Shown: positions 1 through 7,749, counted from the first letter of the stretch. The stretch is DNA of 27,698 nt from Actinomycetes bacterium (GCA_021793115.1 JAJYTJ010000035.1:1-27698); one strand, 5' to 3'. The notes: generated from the sequence alone by a model not told the origin. Translations and numbers: made by a program.

Positions 1-1139
1 GCGCGGTCCACGTCGGCGGCCAGCTGCGTCGGCGTGCGCAGCGACGCCACCGGCAGCACCTGCTCCAGCACCGGCCAGGAGAGCTGGTCGGCGCGGTCGT
101 GCAGGCGGTCGGTCAGCACCCGGAGCGTCGGGGTGTCGACGAGGCCGACCCGGACCGCGTCCGCCACCGGGATCAGCTGCGCGACGAGCGCCCGCCCGTC
201 GCGCACCAGCCGTCCGGCCGCCGGACGCGACCAACCGAGCCGCATCGCCAGCTCGTCGCCGGCCACGCACTCCTTGGTCGGCGCGGGCGCGGACCAGCGC
301 GGGTTCATCGACGGCCGCCGCGACAGCTCCCCGGCCGACAGGGCGGCACCGAGGTGCGCCCACGCCGCCAGCCGCTCCCACGCGGCCACGCTCTCGACGA
401 GCGCCGCGTCGTCCAGCGAGTCTGGGTCCGCCAGCTCGAGCAGCCGCGCGAGCCCGGACCCCGGCGGCGCCTGCTCCAGGAGCGCGGCCGACGCCCACGG
501 CCGTCGGCCGACGGGAGCGTCGTCGCCGCACGGACCGGTGAGGTCGGTGGGACGCCCGCCGCTCGCGCCGATCAGGTCGACGACGCGCCCGCCGCGCTCA
601 CCGGCCAGCTCGACAGCACGGCCGACGCCCGCACCGGTCGGACGGATAGCACGCCCTTCGTCGCCATCGGTGGCCGCGGGGCCCTCGGCCGGCCCTGTCA
701 GGGCAGCCGCTGCGTCCTCGAGAGCGTCCCCCACCCACCAGTCGTCGGCCCGCGGGTCCTCGAACCAGGCCCACCGCTCCAGCACTCCGGCGGCGTCGTC
801 GGCATCGGCCAGGGCGGTCGCGTCCGGCCCGTCGTGTTCCGGGACGCCGGCGAGAGCGTCGTCCGCGCCAACTAAGTGAGCGGCATGCGGCTCGTCATGT
901 TCCGGGAGGCCAGCGAGAGCGTCATCGGCGCCAACGAGGTGAGCGGCACCCGGCTCGTCGTCCCCCGGGAGGCCTGCGAGCGCGTCGTCGGCGCCGACGA
1001 CGTGAGCGGAGTCCGGCTCGTCGTGCCACCGGCGGGTCAGCACCTCGTCGGCATCGAGGGCGGCGCCCCGCGGGACCTCGGTCTGCACGTCGCCGGAGGG
1101 AACCCGGCCGCACGGCTCGACCAGCGACGATGCGAACAT
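1..1139 (-). CDS. 13E12/DUF222 HNH-endonuclease-type protein, 5' part (runs off the left edge)
   Basis: An open frame on the minus strand runs from ATG at 1139 to the window edge (379 codons seen, no stop). Residues from about 230 onward match the N-terminal DUF222 (13E12 repeat) domain: a WERLAAWAHL helix, a GDELAMRLGWSRPAAGRLV segment, then VDTPTLRVLTDRL and SLRTPTQLAADV. Family members usually end in an HNH nuclease domain, which would lie outside the window, so nuclease activity is inferred. The first 230 residues are unusually long, acidic and low in complexity, with three 21-residue repeats (residues about 46-108). No Shine-Dalgarno sequence precedes the ATG, and an SOS-box-like sequence overlaps it, so the mRNA may be leaderless and damage-induced. 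The next gene upstream on this strand is the TetR gene, 69 bp away. Confidence 0.8.
   Translation of the reverse strand, partial: MFASSLVEPCGRVPSGDVQTEVPRGAALDADEVLTRRWHDEPDSAHVVGADDALAGLPGDDEPGAAHLVGADDALAGLPEHDEPHAAHLVGADDALAGVPEHDGPDATALADADDAAGVLERWAWFEDPRADDWWVGDALEDAAAALTGPAEGPAATDGDEGRAIRPTGAGVGRAVELAGERGGRVVDLIGASGGRPTDLTGPCGDDAPVGRRPWASAALLEQAPPGSGLARLLELADPDSLDDAALVESVAAWERLAAWAHLGAALSAGELSRRPSMNPRWSAPAPTKECVAGDELAMRLGWSRPAAGRLVRDGRALVAQLIPVADAVRVGLVDTPTLRVLTDRLHDRADQLSWPVLEQVLPVASLRTPTQLAADVDR
816..1004 (-). repeat. Three tandem 63-bp (21-codon) repeats inside the 13E12 gene
   Basis: Units lie at 942-1004, 879-941 and 816-878. Each encodes a variant of H-[VL]-V-G-A-D-D-A-L-A-G-[LV]-P-x-[DH]-D-[EG]-P-x-A-[AT]. 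A degenerate fourth unit (ALADADDAAG) follows. The units are in frame and differ at few positions, which suggests recent expansion by slippage or unequal recombination. Confidence 0.85.
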
Positions 1140-1147
1140 GTGTTCGA
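1132..1147 (-). promoter_or_regulatory. LexA/SOS box over the start codon of the 13E12 gene
   Basis: On the minus strand the sequence reads TCGAACACATGTTCGC. It matches the actinobacterial SOS consensus TCGAAC-N4-GTTCGA in 11 of 12 fixed positions. The ATG start codon lies inside the dyad. Several 13E12-repeat genes of Mycobacterium tuberculosis are reported LexA targets, so site and gene family agree. LexA binding here is inferred. Confidence 0.75.
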
Positions 1148-1208
1148 GTCTACGCCGACTCGCCCCGTTCGTCCAGGTCAGGGCACGGCTCGCGCGGTCC
1201 GCGGCGCG

Positions 1209-1856
1209 TCACCCGACGGCGACGACCTCCCTCGTCGGCGCGCGATCGACGGCGGGCCGGCCCGTGGCCAGGGGCACGAAGATCTCGTCGGACACCTTGG
1301 CGAGGAACTCCGAGTCCAGCGGCTCCCCGGAGACCATGAGGCGGTAGGCGATCATCGCCGAGGGCACGCTGGCGACGAGGTCGAGGTCGAGGCCGGGCCG
1401 CACCTCCCCGCGCGCGACAGCACGCTCGAGCAGCGCGCGGACCAGGCCCACGCGCGGCCGCACCATGCGCTCGTGCACCACCGAGGCGAGCTCCGGGGCG
1501 TGCGGCAGCTCGGAGACGAGGCCGGCGAGCGCCTGCCACACCCCCTCGTCGTGGCGCTTCAGGGCCCGCAGCGCGGCCAGGTCGCCGGCGAGCGACCCGG
1601 TGTCCGGGACGCGGTCGATCGTCAGCGCGGTGTCGGCGGTGCACATGGCGGCGTCGAGCACCAGCTCGGCCTTCGAGGACCACCGCCGGTAGACGGTCGC
1701 CTTGCCGGCGCCGGCGCGGGCCGCCACGGCGGCCATCGTCATGCGCTCGTAGCCCCGCTCGGCCAGCTCGTCACGCGCCGCCTGCAGGATCTCCGCGTCG
1801 CGCGTGGTGTCACGCGGCCTGCCCAGACGTCGCGGCTCCATCGTCGGCGTCGTCAT
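1209..1856 (-). CDS. TetR/AcrR-family transcriptional repressor
   Basis: 215 aa. The N-terminus carries a GRPRDTTRD lead-in and a TetR helix-turn-helix (MTMAAVAARAGAGKATVYRRWSSK, residues about 38-61, broken here as MTMAAVAARAG then AGKATVYRRW). A helical ligand-binding and dimerisation domain of the TetR_C_11 kind follows. A TTG nine bases upstream is also open, but the AGGAGG at 1866-1871 would abut it directly. The same AGGAGG sits nine bases from the ATG at 1856, so that start is chosen. The gene is divergent from a DHA2-type exporter with paired dyads in between, the classic arrangement for a repressor of a drug-efflux pump. The inducer is unknown. Confidence 0.9.
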   Translation of the reverse strand: MTTPTMEPRRLGRPRDTTRDAEILQAARDELAERGYERMTMAAVAARAGAGKATVYRRWSSKAELVLDAAMCTADTALTIDRVPDTGSLAGDLAALRALKRHDEGVWQALAGLVSELPHAPELASVVHERMVRPRVGLVRALLERAVARGEVRPGLDLDLVASVPSAMIAYRLMVSGEPLDSEFLAKVSDEIFVPLATGRPAVDRAPTREVVAVG

Positions 1857-1914
1857 CGCGGTCAACCTCCTCGGGTATTCCCCGCATCCTTTCGCGTCGG
1901 GCGAACAGAGTTAC

Positions 1915-1946
1915 GGAACTATCGGGTTCCAGAACTCACCGGTTCC
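1915..1946. promoter_or_regulatory. Tandem operator dyads between tetR-type gene and exporter
   Basis: Two copies of GAAC-N6-GTTC occur at 1916-1929 and 1932-1945, exactly 16 bp apart, both ending GGTTCC or GGGTTCC. The first extends to GGAAC-N6-GTTCC. They lie directly upstream of and next to the -10 element of the exporter, so a bound TetR dimer would block that promoter. Binding by the adjacent TetR protein is inferred. Confidence 0.65.
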
Positions 1947-1949
1947 GAT

Positions 1950-1963
1950 TAGCGTAGCTCCCA
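1950..1963 (+). promoter_or_regulatory. -10 element TAGCGT for a leaderless exporter mRNA
   Basis: TAGCGT (1950-1955) fits TANNNT and is followed by seven bases and then the ATG at 1963. There is no purine-rich ribosome binding site before this ATG. Transcription starting at or near the A of the ATG would give a leaderless mRNA. Confidence 0.45.
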
Positions 1964-3435
1964 TGCCCCAAGAACCTCGCCGCTGGTGGATCCTCGCCAC
2001 CGTCGCGCTCGCCCAGCTGATGGTGGTTCTCGACGCGACGATCGTGAACATCGCCATGCCGTCCGCGCAGGCCGACCTCGGCTTCTCGGACAACAACCGG
2101 CAGTGGATCGTCACCGCCTACGCCCTCGCCTTCGGCAGCCTGCTGCTGCTCGGCGGCCGCCTGTCCGACCTCATCGGCCGGCGCACCACCTTCCTCATCG
2201 GCCTCGTCGGCTTCGCCGGGTCGTCCGCCCTCGGCGGCGCCGCGCAGAGCTTCACCTGGCTCGTCGGCGCCCGCGCGCTGCAGGGCGCCTTCGGCGCCGT
2301 CCTCGCGCCCGCCGCGCTGTCGGTCCTCACCACCACGTTCACCGAGCCGCGGGAGCGCTCGCGCGCCTTCGGCGTCTTCGGCGGTCTCGCCGGCGCGGGC
2401 GGCGCCATCGGCCTGCTGCTCGGCGGCTTCCTCACCGAGCACTTCAACTGGCGCTGGACGCTCTACATCAACCTCGTCTTCGCGATCCTGGCGGTGCTCG
2501 GGGCCCTGACCTTCCTGCACGGCGCCCGCGGCGAGAAGCAGCGGCTCGACGTGGCCGGCGCGGTGCTCGGCGGGGCCGGCCTGTTCGCGCTCGTCTTCGG
2601 CTTCAGCCGGGCCGAGCCCGAGGGCTGGAGCTCGCCGCAGACGTGGGGCCCCCTGGTGGCCTCGGCGGTGCTCCTCGTGCTCTTCGTGGTGCGCCAGCGG
2701 ATCGCGGGTCACGACGCCCTGCTGCCGCTACCCGTCGTCGTCGACCGCAACCGCGGCGCGTCGTTCCTCGGCATCCTCATCGCGGGTGCCGGCATGTTCG
2801 GCGCGTTCCTCTTCGGCACGTACTACATGCAGACGCAGCTGCACTACTCGCCGTGGCAGACCGGCCTGGCGTTCCTGCCCCAGATCGTGGTGCTCGCCGG
2901 GTTCGCGCAGCTCTCGACGAACGTGCTGCTGCCGCGCCTCGGCCCCAAGGTCATGGTGCCGATCGGGCTGGCCGTGGCCGGCATCGGCCTGCTCTCCCTG
3001 ACCCGGATCGGCGTCGGCAGCACCTACGCCGCCGACCTGCTGCCGGGCCTGCTCCTCATGGGGGTGGGCATGGGCTCCGCGATGCCCGCCGCCATCCAGA
3101 CGGCCACGCTCGGCGTGCGTACCGACCACGCCGGCGTCGCCTCGGCCGTGGTCTCCACCGCGCAGCAGGTGGGCGGGGCCATCGGCACCGCGATGCTCAA
3201 CACGCTCGCGACCACCGCCGCCACCCGGTACGTCACCGACCACGCGACCACCCGGCCACCGGCCCCGGACGTGCTGCTCCACGCGGCGCTGACGAGCTAC
3301 ACCACGGCGTTCGCCTGGTCCGGATCGATCTTCCTCACCGGGGCGATCGTCACGGCGTTCGTCTTCCGGCGGCGCCCGGCGACGCGGCCGCAGCGCGTGG
3401 TCGAGCCGATGACCACCGTCCCCGAGCCGGTCTGA
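1963..3435 (+). CDS. DHA2-family (14-TM) MFS drug-efflux transporter
   Basis: 490 aa polytopic membrane protein of the major facilitator superfamily, probably a proton-driven multidrug exporter of the EmrB/QacA type. TM1 has the DHA2 motif LMVVLDATIVNIAMP. The first cytoplasmic loop has GGRLSDLIGRR (MFS motif A), and TM5 carries a glycine-rich motif-C-like stretch (GGLAGAGGAIGLLLGGF). Length and hydrophobic pattern fit 14 segments. The frame is open upstream to 1804, but the ATG at 1963 is followed at once by MPQEPRRWW and TM1, and upstream codons overlap the operators. The final 20 residues are a hydrophilic tail. Control by the divergent TetR protein is very likely; the substrate cannot be told. 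Confidence 0.92.
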   Translation: MPQEPRRWWILATVALAQLMVVLDATIVNIAMPSAQADLGFSDNNRQWIVTAYALAFGSLLLLGGRLSDLIGRRTTFLIGLVGFAGSSALGGAAQSFTWLVGARALQGAFGAVLAPAALSVLTTTFTEPRERSRAFGVFGGLAGAGGAIGLLLGGFLTEHFNWRWTLYINLVFAILAVLGALTFLHGARGEKQRLDVAGAVLGGAGLFALVFGFSRAEPEGWSSPQTWGPLVASAVLLVLFVVRQRIAGHDALLPLPVVVDRNRGASFLGILIAGAGMFGAFLFGTYYMQTQLHYSPWQTGLAFLPQIVVLAGFAQLSTNVLLPRLGPKVMVPIGLAVAGIGLLSLTRIGVGSTYAADLLPGLLLMGVGMGSAMPAAIQTATLGVRTDHAGVASAVVSTAQQVGGAIGTAMLNTLATTAATRYVTDHATTRPPAPDVLLHAALTSYTTAFAWSGSIFLTGAIVTAFVFRRRPATRPQRVVEPMTTVPEPV

Positions 3436-3440
3436 CCCGG

Positions 3441-3480
3441 CCGGACCGCGCCCGACGAGGGCCGGGCCGAGCGGGTCCGG
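3441..3480 (+). terminator. Hairpin just after the exporter stop codon
   Basis: CCGGACC (3441-3447) pairs with GGTCCGG (3474-3480), with further G/C pairing inside. It starts five bases after the TGA. There is no T-tract, which is common for actinobacterial terminators. Confidence 0.45.
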
Positions 3481-3499
3481 AGCGGGTATGAGCAGGTCC

Positions 3500-3536
3500 G
3501 GGAGGGCGTGCCCCGAGGTCGGGGGCGCGCCCTCCC
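3500..3536. terminator. Second strong GC hairpin between exporter and LolA-like gene
   Basis: GGGAGGGCG (3500-3508) pairs perfectly with CGCCCTCCC (3528-3536), with an inner CCCC/GGGG stem (3511-3514 with 3521-3524). It lies in the gap between two + strand genes. It may be a terminator or a 5' UTR structure of the next operon. Confidence 0.45.
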
Positions 3537-3615
3537 CCCACGGTGGGATGTGGAGGCTTGGCAGAAGGTCCCGCAGGCCGATGCGATCCACATGGACAGG
3601 GCGCACCATCGTCGT

Positions 3616-4836
3616 ATGGGTCGGGTATCAGGAGTCATCGGTCGTCACCCCGTGCTGCGGTGGGTCGCCCCCGCCGCCGCCGTCGCCGTCGCCGCCGCGG
3701 TCACCGTGGCGACGACCGCCGCCGCGAGAGCGGACAGCCACCCCGTGCTGCCGCCGATCACGGCCGAGCAGCTGCTCACGAACGTCCTCCAGCCCACCAC
3801 GCAGGCCTTCTCGGGCACCGTCAAGGTGACGAGCGACCTGGGCCTGCCGCAGATCCCCGGGATCAGCGGCGCGGTCACCGGCACCGGCGTGGTGCCGGGC
3901 GGCGCGGCCTCGGTCGCCGCCGGCTCGTCGGCCACCTCCCCCGCCCTCACCGGGCTCACCACGCTGCTCACCGGCACCAACACGCTGCGGGTCTGGGCCG
4001 ACGGCCCCGACCACTCTCGCGTCGCGGTCATCAGCCAGGGCGGCGAGTCGGACATCGTCCGCAACGGCACCGACCTGTGGCTGTGGCAGAGCGCCGGCAA
4101 GCAGGCCCTGCACGCCACGCTCCCGGCCCGGCCGGCCGGCGCCACGGCGCCGCAGCTGACGCCGGCCCAGCAGCAGGAGCTGCAGAAGGTCGTCGGCCAG
4201 CTGCCCACCACGCCGCAGCAGGCCGCGCAGAAGCTGCTCACGCTGGCGGGCCCCACCACCGGCGTCACGCTCGACGCGACGACGACGGTCGCCGGCCACG
4301 CCGCCTACCAGATCGTCGCCACGCCGAAGGACAAGGGCACGCTCGTCGCCCGCGTGGTCGTCGCCATCGACGCGCAGACGCACGTGCCGCTGCGCACCGA
4401 GGTCTACTCGACCCAGCGCAGCGCGCCGGCCGTGTCCGTGGCCTTCACCGACGTCAGCTTCACCGCCCCGCCGGCCGACACGTTCACGTTCACGCCGCCG
4501 GCCGGGACCACCGTCCAGCAGTGGCAGGCGCCGAGCGGCAAGCACGACGCCACCACCGGCACCAAGCCCCAGGTGAGCACCACCGGCACCGGCTGGGCCA
4601 CCGTGGTGGAGGCGCACCTGCCCGCCGGGTCGCTGCCGCAGGCCGGCACCGGCACCGCCAAGGGCGCCGGCGTGCTGGGGATGCTCCCGAAGGTGAGCGG
4701 CAGCTGGGGCACCGGTCACGCCCTGTCCGGGACGCTGTTCTCCGTGCTCGTCACGGACAACGGCACGGTGGCCGCCGGCGCGGTCCCCGTGTCCGCGCTC
4801 GAGGCGGCCGTGGCCCAGGCCGGGTCCGGTCAGTGA
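3616..4836 (+). CDS. Secreted LolA-like / DUF2092-type lipoprotein-carrier-fold protein
   Basis: 406 aa. The N-terminus is a Sec signal peptide (hydrophobic run VLRWVAPAAAVAVAAAVTVA, then AAARADS with an A-x-A cleavage site). There is no lipobox cysteine. The body resembles the LolA/RseB-type beta-sheet fold: an FSGTVKVTSDLGLP strand, a DLWLWQSAGKQALHA strand, GHAAYQIVATPKDKGTLVARV and VPLRTEVYSTQ. Proteins of this fold bind lipid or lipoprotein acyl chains. An ATG at 3592 is also in frame and cannot be excluded; neither start has a good ribosome binding site. The stop overlaps the start of the ABC ATPase gene (GTGA), so this is the first gene of a three-gene operon. A monoderm has no outer membrane, so the role is extracytoplasmic and unknown. 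Confidence 0.75.
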   Translation: MGRVSGVIGRHPVLRWVAPAAAVAVAAAVTVATTAAARADSHPVLPPITAEQLLTNVLQPTTQAFSGTVKVTSDLGLPQIPGISGAVTGTGVVPGGAASVAAGSSATSPALTGLTTLLTGTNTLRVWADGPDHSRVAVISQGGESDIVRNGTDLWLWQSAGKQALHATLPARPAGATAPQLTPAQQQELQKVVGQLPTTPQQAAQKLLTLAGPTTGVTLDATTTVAGHAAYQIVATPKDKGTLVARVVVAIDAQTHVPLRTEVYSTQRSAPAVSVAFTDVSFTAPPADTFTFTPPAGTTVQQWQAPSGKHDATTGTKPQVSTTGTGWATVVEAHLPAGSLPQAGTGTAKGAGVLGMLPKVSGSWGTGHALSGTLFSVLVTDNGTVAAGAVPVSALEAAVAQAGSGQ

Positions 4837-5762
4837 CACCGGCCCTCGCCACGGCGGGGCTGACCAAGCGGTTCGGGTCGCAGACGGCGGTCGACGGGAT
4901 CGATCTCGAGGTCCCGTCGGGCGCCGTCTACGGCTTCCTCGGCCCCAACGGCTCGGGCAAGACGACGACGATCCGGATGGCGCTCGGCCTGGTCCGACCC
5001 ACCGCCGGCACCGTGACGCTGCTCGGCCGGCCCATGCCGGGCGACCTGCGTGAGGTGCTCCCCCGGGTGGGGGCGCTCGTCGAGGGGCCCGCGTTCCACC
5101 CGTACCTGTCGGGCCGCGCCAACCTCGCCCGGCTCGACGCCGCCGACCGGTACGCCGACCCGCGCACCGCGCGCCGGCGCATCGACGCGGCGCTGGACCG
5201 CGTGGGCCTGCTCCACGCGGCCACCAAGCGCTACCGCGCCTACTCCCTGGGCATGCGGCAGCGGCTCGGCATCGCCGCGGCGCTGCTGGTGCCGCGGGAG
5301 ATGCTGGTGCTCGACGAGCCGACCAACGGGCTGGACCCCCAGGGCACGCGCGAGGTGCGCCAGCTCATCGCCTCGCTGGGCACCGAGGGCGTGACCATCC
5401 TCGTCTCGAGCCACCTGCTGTCCGAGGTCGAGCAGGTCTGCACCCACCTCGGCGTCATGCGGACCGGCCGGCTGGTGGCGCAGGGGCGGGCCGACGAGCT
5501 GCGGGCCTCGCGGCAGACGTCGGTGCGCCTGGCGACGCCGGACGTGGCGACGGCCGCCGCCGTCATGGAGCGCCTGGGCCTGGCCGGCGTGACGAGCGCC
5601 GGCGAGTCCGTCACGGCCGTGCTGGGCGACGTCGCCTCGGAGCACCTGGTCGCCACGCTCGTCGGCGCAGGGGTCGCGGTGCGCGAGCTCGTCGTCAACC
5701 GCGCCCGCCTCGAGGACCTGTTCATCGAGCTGACCGGGGAGGGCTTCGATGCCGGCCGCTGA
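4833..5762 (+). CDS. ABC transporter ATP-binding protein
   Basis: 309 aa cytoplasmic ATPase. Walker A GPNGSGKTT is at residues about 37-45, the signature LGMRQRLGIA at about 138-147, Walker B MLVLDEPTNGLDP at about 157-169 and the H-loop SSHLL at about 190. The C-terminal 90 residues resemble the extension seen in CcmA/bacitracin-type exporter ATPases. The start is GTG at 4833, in a 4-base GTGA overlap with the upstream stop. The permease gene starts inside its last codons (ATG 5749). Together they form an ABC-2-type exporter coupled to a LolA-like partner. The substrate is unknown. Confidence 0.93.
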   Translation: MTPALATAGLTKRFGSQTAVDGIDLEVPSGAVYGFLGPNGSGKTTTIRMALGLVRPTAGTVTLLGRPMPGDLREVLPRVGALVEGPAFHPYLSGRANLARLDAADRYADPRTARRRIDAALDRVGLLHAATKRYRAYSLGMRQRLGIAAALLVPREMLVLDEPTNGLDPQGTREVRQLIASLGTEGVTILVSSHLLSEVEQVCTHLGVMRTGRLVAQGRADELRASRQTSVRLATPDVATAAAVMERLGLAGVTSAGESVTAVLGDVASEHLVATLVGAGVAVRELVVNRARLEDLFIELTGEGFDAGR

Positions 5763-6672
5763 CCCCGCCTTCCCCACCACCACCGCGCCCGACGAGGTCG
5801 CACCCGCGGCCTCCGGCGTCGTGGCGGCCGCGCCGATCCCGGCCACCTCCGGCACGGCCGCGTGGCTGCGGCTGCTGCGCTCGGAGATGCGGCTCATGCT
5901 CAGCCGCCGCCGCAACCAGGCGGGCCTGGGCGTGCTCGCCGCCATCCCCGTGGTCATGGCCATCGCCGTGAAGATCGCCAACCCGAGCGACCAGCACCAG
6001 GGCGAGAGCTTCCTCTCGTCGATCATCGGCAACGGGTACTTCGTCGCGCTCGCCGCCCTCGTCGTCGAGATCGGCCTGTTCCTGCCGCTCGCGGTCGCCA
6101 TGCTCTCCGGCGACGCCCTCGCCGGGGAGGCGCAGATCGGCACGCTGCGCGGCCTGCTCGTGGTGCCCGTCGCGCGCGCCCGCCTGCTCGTCACCAAGTA
6201 CGTCGCGCTCGTGCTCGGCTCGTTCCTCGGCGTGCTCGTCGTCGCCGTCGCCGGGCTCGTCGCCGGCGGCGCGCTGTTCGGCCTGCACCCCGTGGCCACG
6301 CTGTCCGGCACCACGCTCGCGCTGCCCGTGGCGCTGGGGCGCCTGCTGCTCGTGGTGCTCTACGTCACGGCGTTCCTCGCGGCGCTGTCGGCCCTCGGCC
6401 TGTTCGTCTCGACCCTCACCGAGCAGCCCCTCGGCGCCACGGTGGCGGTCGCGATCATCAGCACCACCATGTGGATCCTCGACACCATCCCGCAGCTCGC
6501 CTGGCTGCACCCGTGGCTGCTCGTCGACAAGCAGGTGGCGCTCGCGGACATGCTGCGCAACCCGGTGTACTGGCCGAGCATGCGGCTGGGGCTGCTCACC
6601 GACCTGGCCTACGTGGTGGTCTTCCTGCTGGCCGCCTGGGCGCGGTTCGCGGACAAGGACGTCTCGGGCTGA
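5749..6672 (+). CDS. ABC-2-type transporter permease
   Basis: 307 aa membrane protein with a 45-residue Pro/Ala-rich cytoplasmic N-terminus, then about six hydrophobic segments (around residues 58-75, 100-125, 145-180, 195-225, 232-250 and 283-300). GDALAGEAQIGTLRGLLVVPVARARLLVTKY (start about residue 122, read in two parts) is the conserved loop of ABC-2 permeases. The gene overlaps the ATPase gene by 14 bases and has GGGGAGG six bases before its ATG, so the pair is translationally coupled. Its last 64 bases overlap the 3' end of the convergent DMT transporter gene. Confidence 0.88.
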   Translation: MPAADPAFPTTTAPDEVAPAASGVVAAAPIPATSGTAAWLRLLRSEMRLMLSRRRNQAGLGVLAAIPVVMAIAVKIANPSDQHQGESFLSSIIGNGYFVALAALVVEIGLFLPLAVAMLSGDALAGEAQIGTLRGLLVVPVARARLLVTKYVALVLGSFLGVLVVAVAGLVAGGALFGLHPVATLSGTTLALPVALGRLLLVVLYVTAFLAALSALGLFVSTLTEQPLGATVAVAIISTTMWILDTIPQLAWLHPWLLVDKQVALADMLRNPVYWPSMRLGLLTDLAYVVVFLLAAWARFADKDVSG

Positions 6673-7601
6673 CGCCCGGGGAGCACCACGAGCACGGTCG
6701 CGCCGGTGATCATGGCGACCGCAAGGTAGGTGGGCCAGCGCCCGCCCACGCCGGTGGCCAGGTCGACAACCACCGCGGTGACCATCTGGCCGACGACGAC
6801 GCCGAGCGTGAGGGCGAACGTGCCGAGGTGGCGGATGGCCCACGCGGCGCACACCGTGATGGCGGCGCCGAGCGGACCGCCGAGGTAGAGCCACCAGCGC
6901 GCCGGCCCGGGCCACTGCACCGTGCCCAGGTGCCCGGCCGCCCACACCACGCCCACCAGCACGCTCGCGCCGACCGTGCCACCGGCCGACGAGGTGAGCA
7001 CGGGCAGCACGGGGTCGCCGGTGAGGAGGTTGACCCGGCCGTTGCCGGCCTGCTGCCCGGCGAGCACGGCGCCGGAGACGAACATCAGCACGCCGAGCAC
7101 CACGACCTTGACCAGGCTCGTCGTGGGCGCGGAGCCCACCGCGACCACCAGGCCCGCGAGGGCCCCGAGCGCCGCGGCCAGCCGCCGGCCCGTCAGGCGC
7201 AGCGGCGCCGGCACACCGACGCCGCGGGCGTCGAGCGCCAGCCCGGACAGGGTCTGGCCGGCCACCGAGCACACCGAGGCGATGGCCACCCCCATCACGG
7301 GGATGCCGATGGCGAACATGACGACGATCGGCACGCCGCACAGCCCCACGGCGTACCACCACCAGCGCGCGTCGTGGGCGAGGATGCGCGCCGTGACGCG
7401 CGCCCGGCCCTGCACCGCGATGACGAGGGCCGTGGTGAGGAACGTGCCGACGTAGCTGAGCCACGTGGCGACGAGCGCGCCCGTGCCGGCGGTGGACAGG
7501 TCGCCGTTGAACCGCCCCTGCGCCGCGATGAGCGCCCCGGACAGGGCCGCCACCAGGACCGCCGGAACCACGAGGCTGCGCCGCACCTCGTTCGTCGTCA
7601 C
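6609..7601 (-). CDS. DMT-superfamily transporter, YdcZ/DUF606 type (two fused halves)
   Basis: 330 aa, about ten hydrophobic segments in two homologous halves. Each half has the YdcZ pattern: LSGALIAAQGRFNGDLS and TWLSYVGTFL in the first, LAGQQAGNGRVNLLTGD and GGTVGASVLVG in the second. Most YdcZ proteins are single 140-150-aa halves, so this is the fused form. The start is GTG at 7601, with -10 TAAGGT six bases upstream and no Shine-Dalgarno sequence. The last 21 residues (hydrophilic, after VLPGRQP) are encoded wholly antisense to the end of the ABC permease gene and may be a read-through extension. The substrate is unknown; small metabolite export is usual in the superfamily. Confidence 0.85.
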   Translation of the reverse strand: MTTNEVRRSLVVPAVLVAALSGALIAAQGRFNGDLSTAGTGALVATWLSYVGTFLTTALVIAVQGRARVTARILAHDARWWWYAVGLCGVPIVVMFAIGIPVMGVAIASVCSVAGQTLSGLALDARGVGVPAPLRLTGRRLAAALGALAGLVVAVGSAPTTSLVKVVVLGVLMFVSGAVLAGQQAGNGRVNLLTGDPVLPVLTSSAGGTVGASVLVGVVWAAGHLGTVQWPGPARWWLYLGGPLGAAITVCAAWAIRHLGTFALTLGVVVGQMVTAVVVDLATGVGGRWPTYLAVAMITGATVLVVLPGRQPETSLSANRAQAASRKTTT

Positions 7602-7613
7602 GCCTGGACCTTA
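7602..7613 (-). promoter_or_regulatory. -10 element TAAGGT for leaderless DMT transporter mRNA
   Basis: On the minus strand TAAGGT (7613-7608) is followed by six bases and the GTG start at 7601. The spacing fits transcription starting at the G of the start codon. Confidence 0.5.
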
Positions 7614-7749
7614 CCGGCGCGCCAGGCCCTGACCGCGACGGCCCGAGCGCCGCGGCCCGGTGCGACGGCTCGCCGGTGCCATGGGCCGGTGCGACGGCCC
7701 GTTGCTCTCGCGCGTGCGCCTGGCAGGCGGACACCGAGGACCCGAGCAC

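Noticed and set aside
1857..1865. TTG start at 1865 for the TetR gene
   Set aside because: The AGGAGG ribosome binding site would touch the TTG; it is correctly spaced for the ATG at 1856.
34..1952. Long + strand open frames over 34-879 and 876-1952
   Set aside because: They are antisense to the 13E12 and TetR genes, have no family match and are Arg/Ser/Pro- or Gly/Arg-rich, as expected for complementary frames of GC-rich coding DNA.
3543..4832. Long N-terminal extension of the ABC ATPase frame back to 3543
   Set aside because: It overlaps the LolA-like gene in another frame, is Arg/His/Gly-rich and has no similarity; the ATPase starts at GTG 4833.
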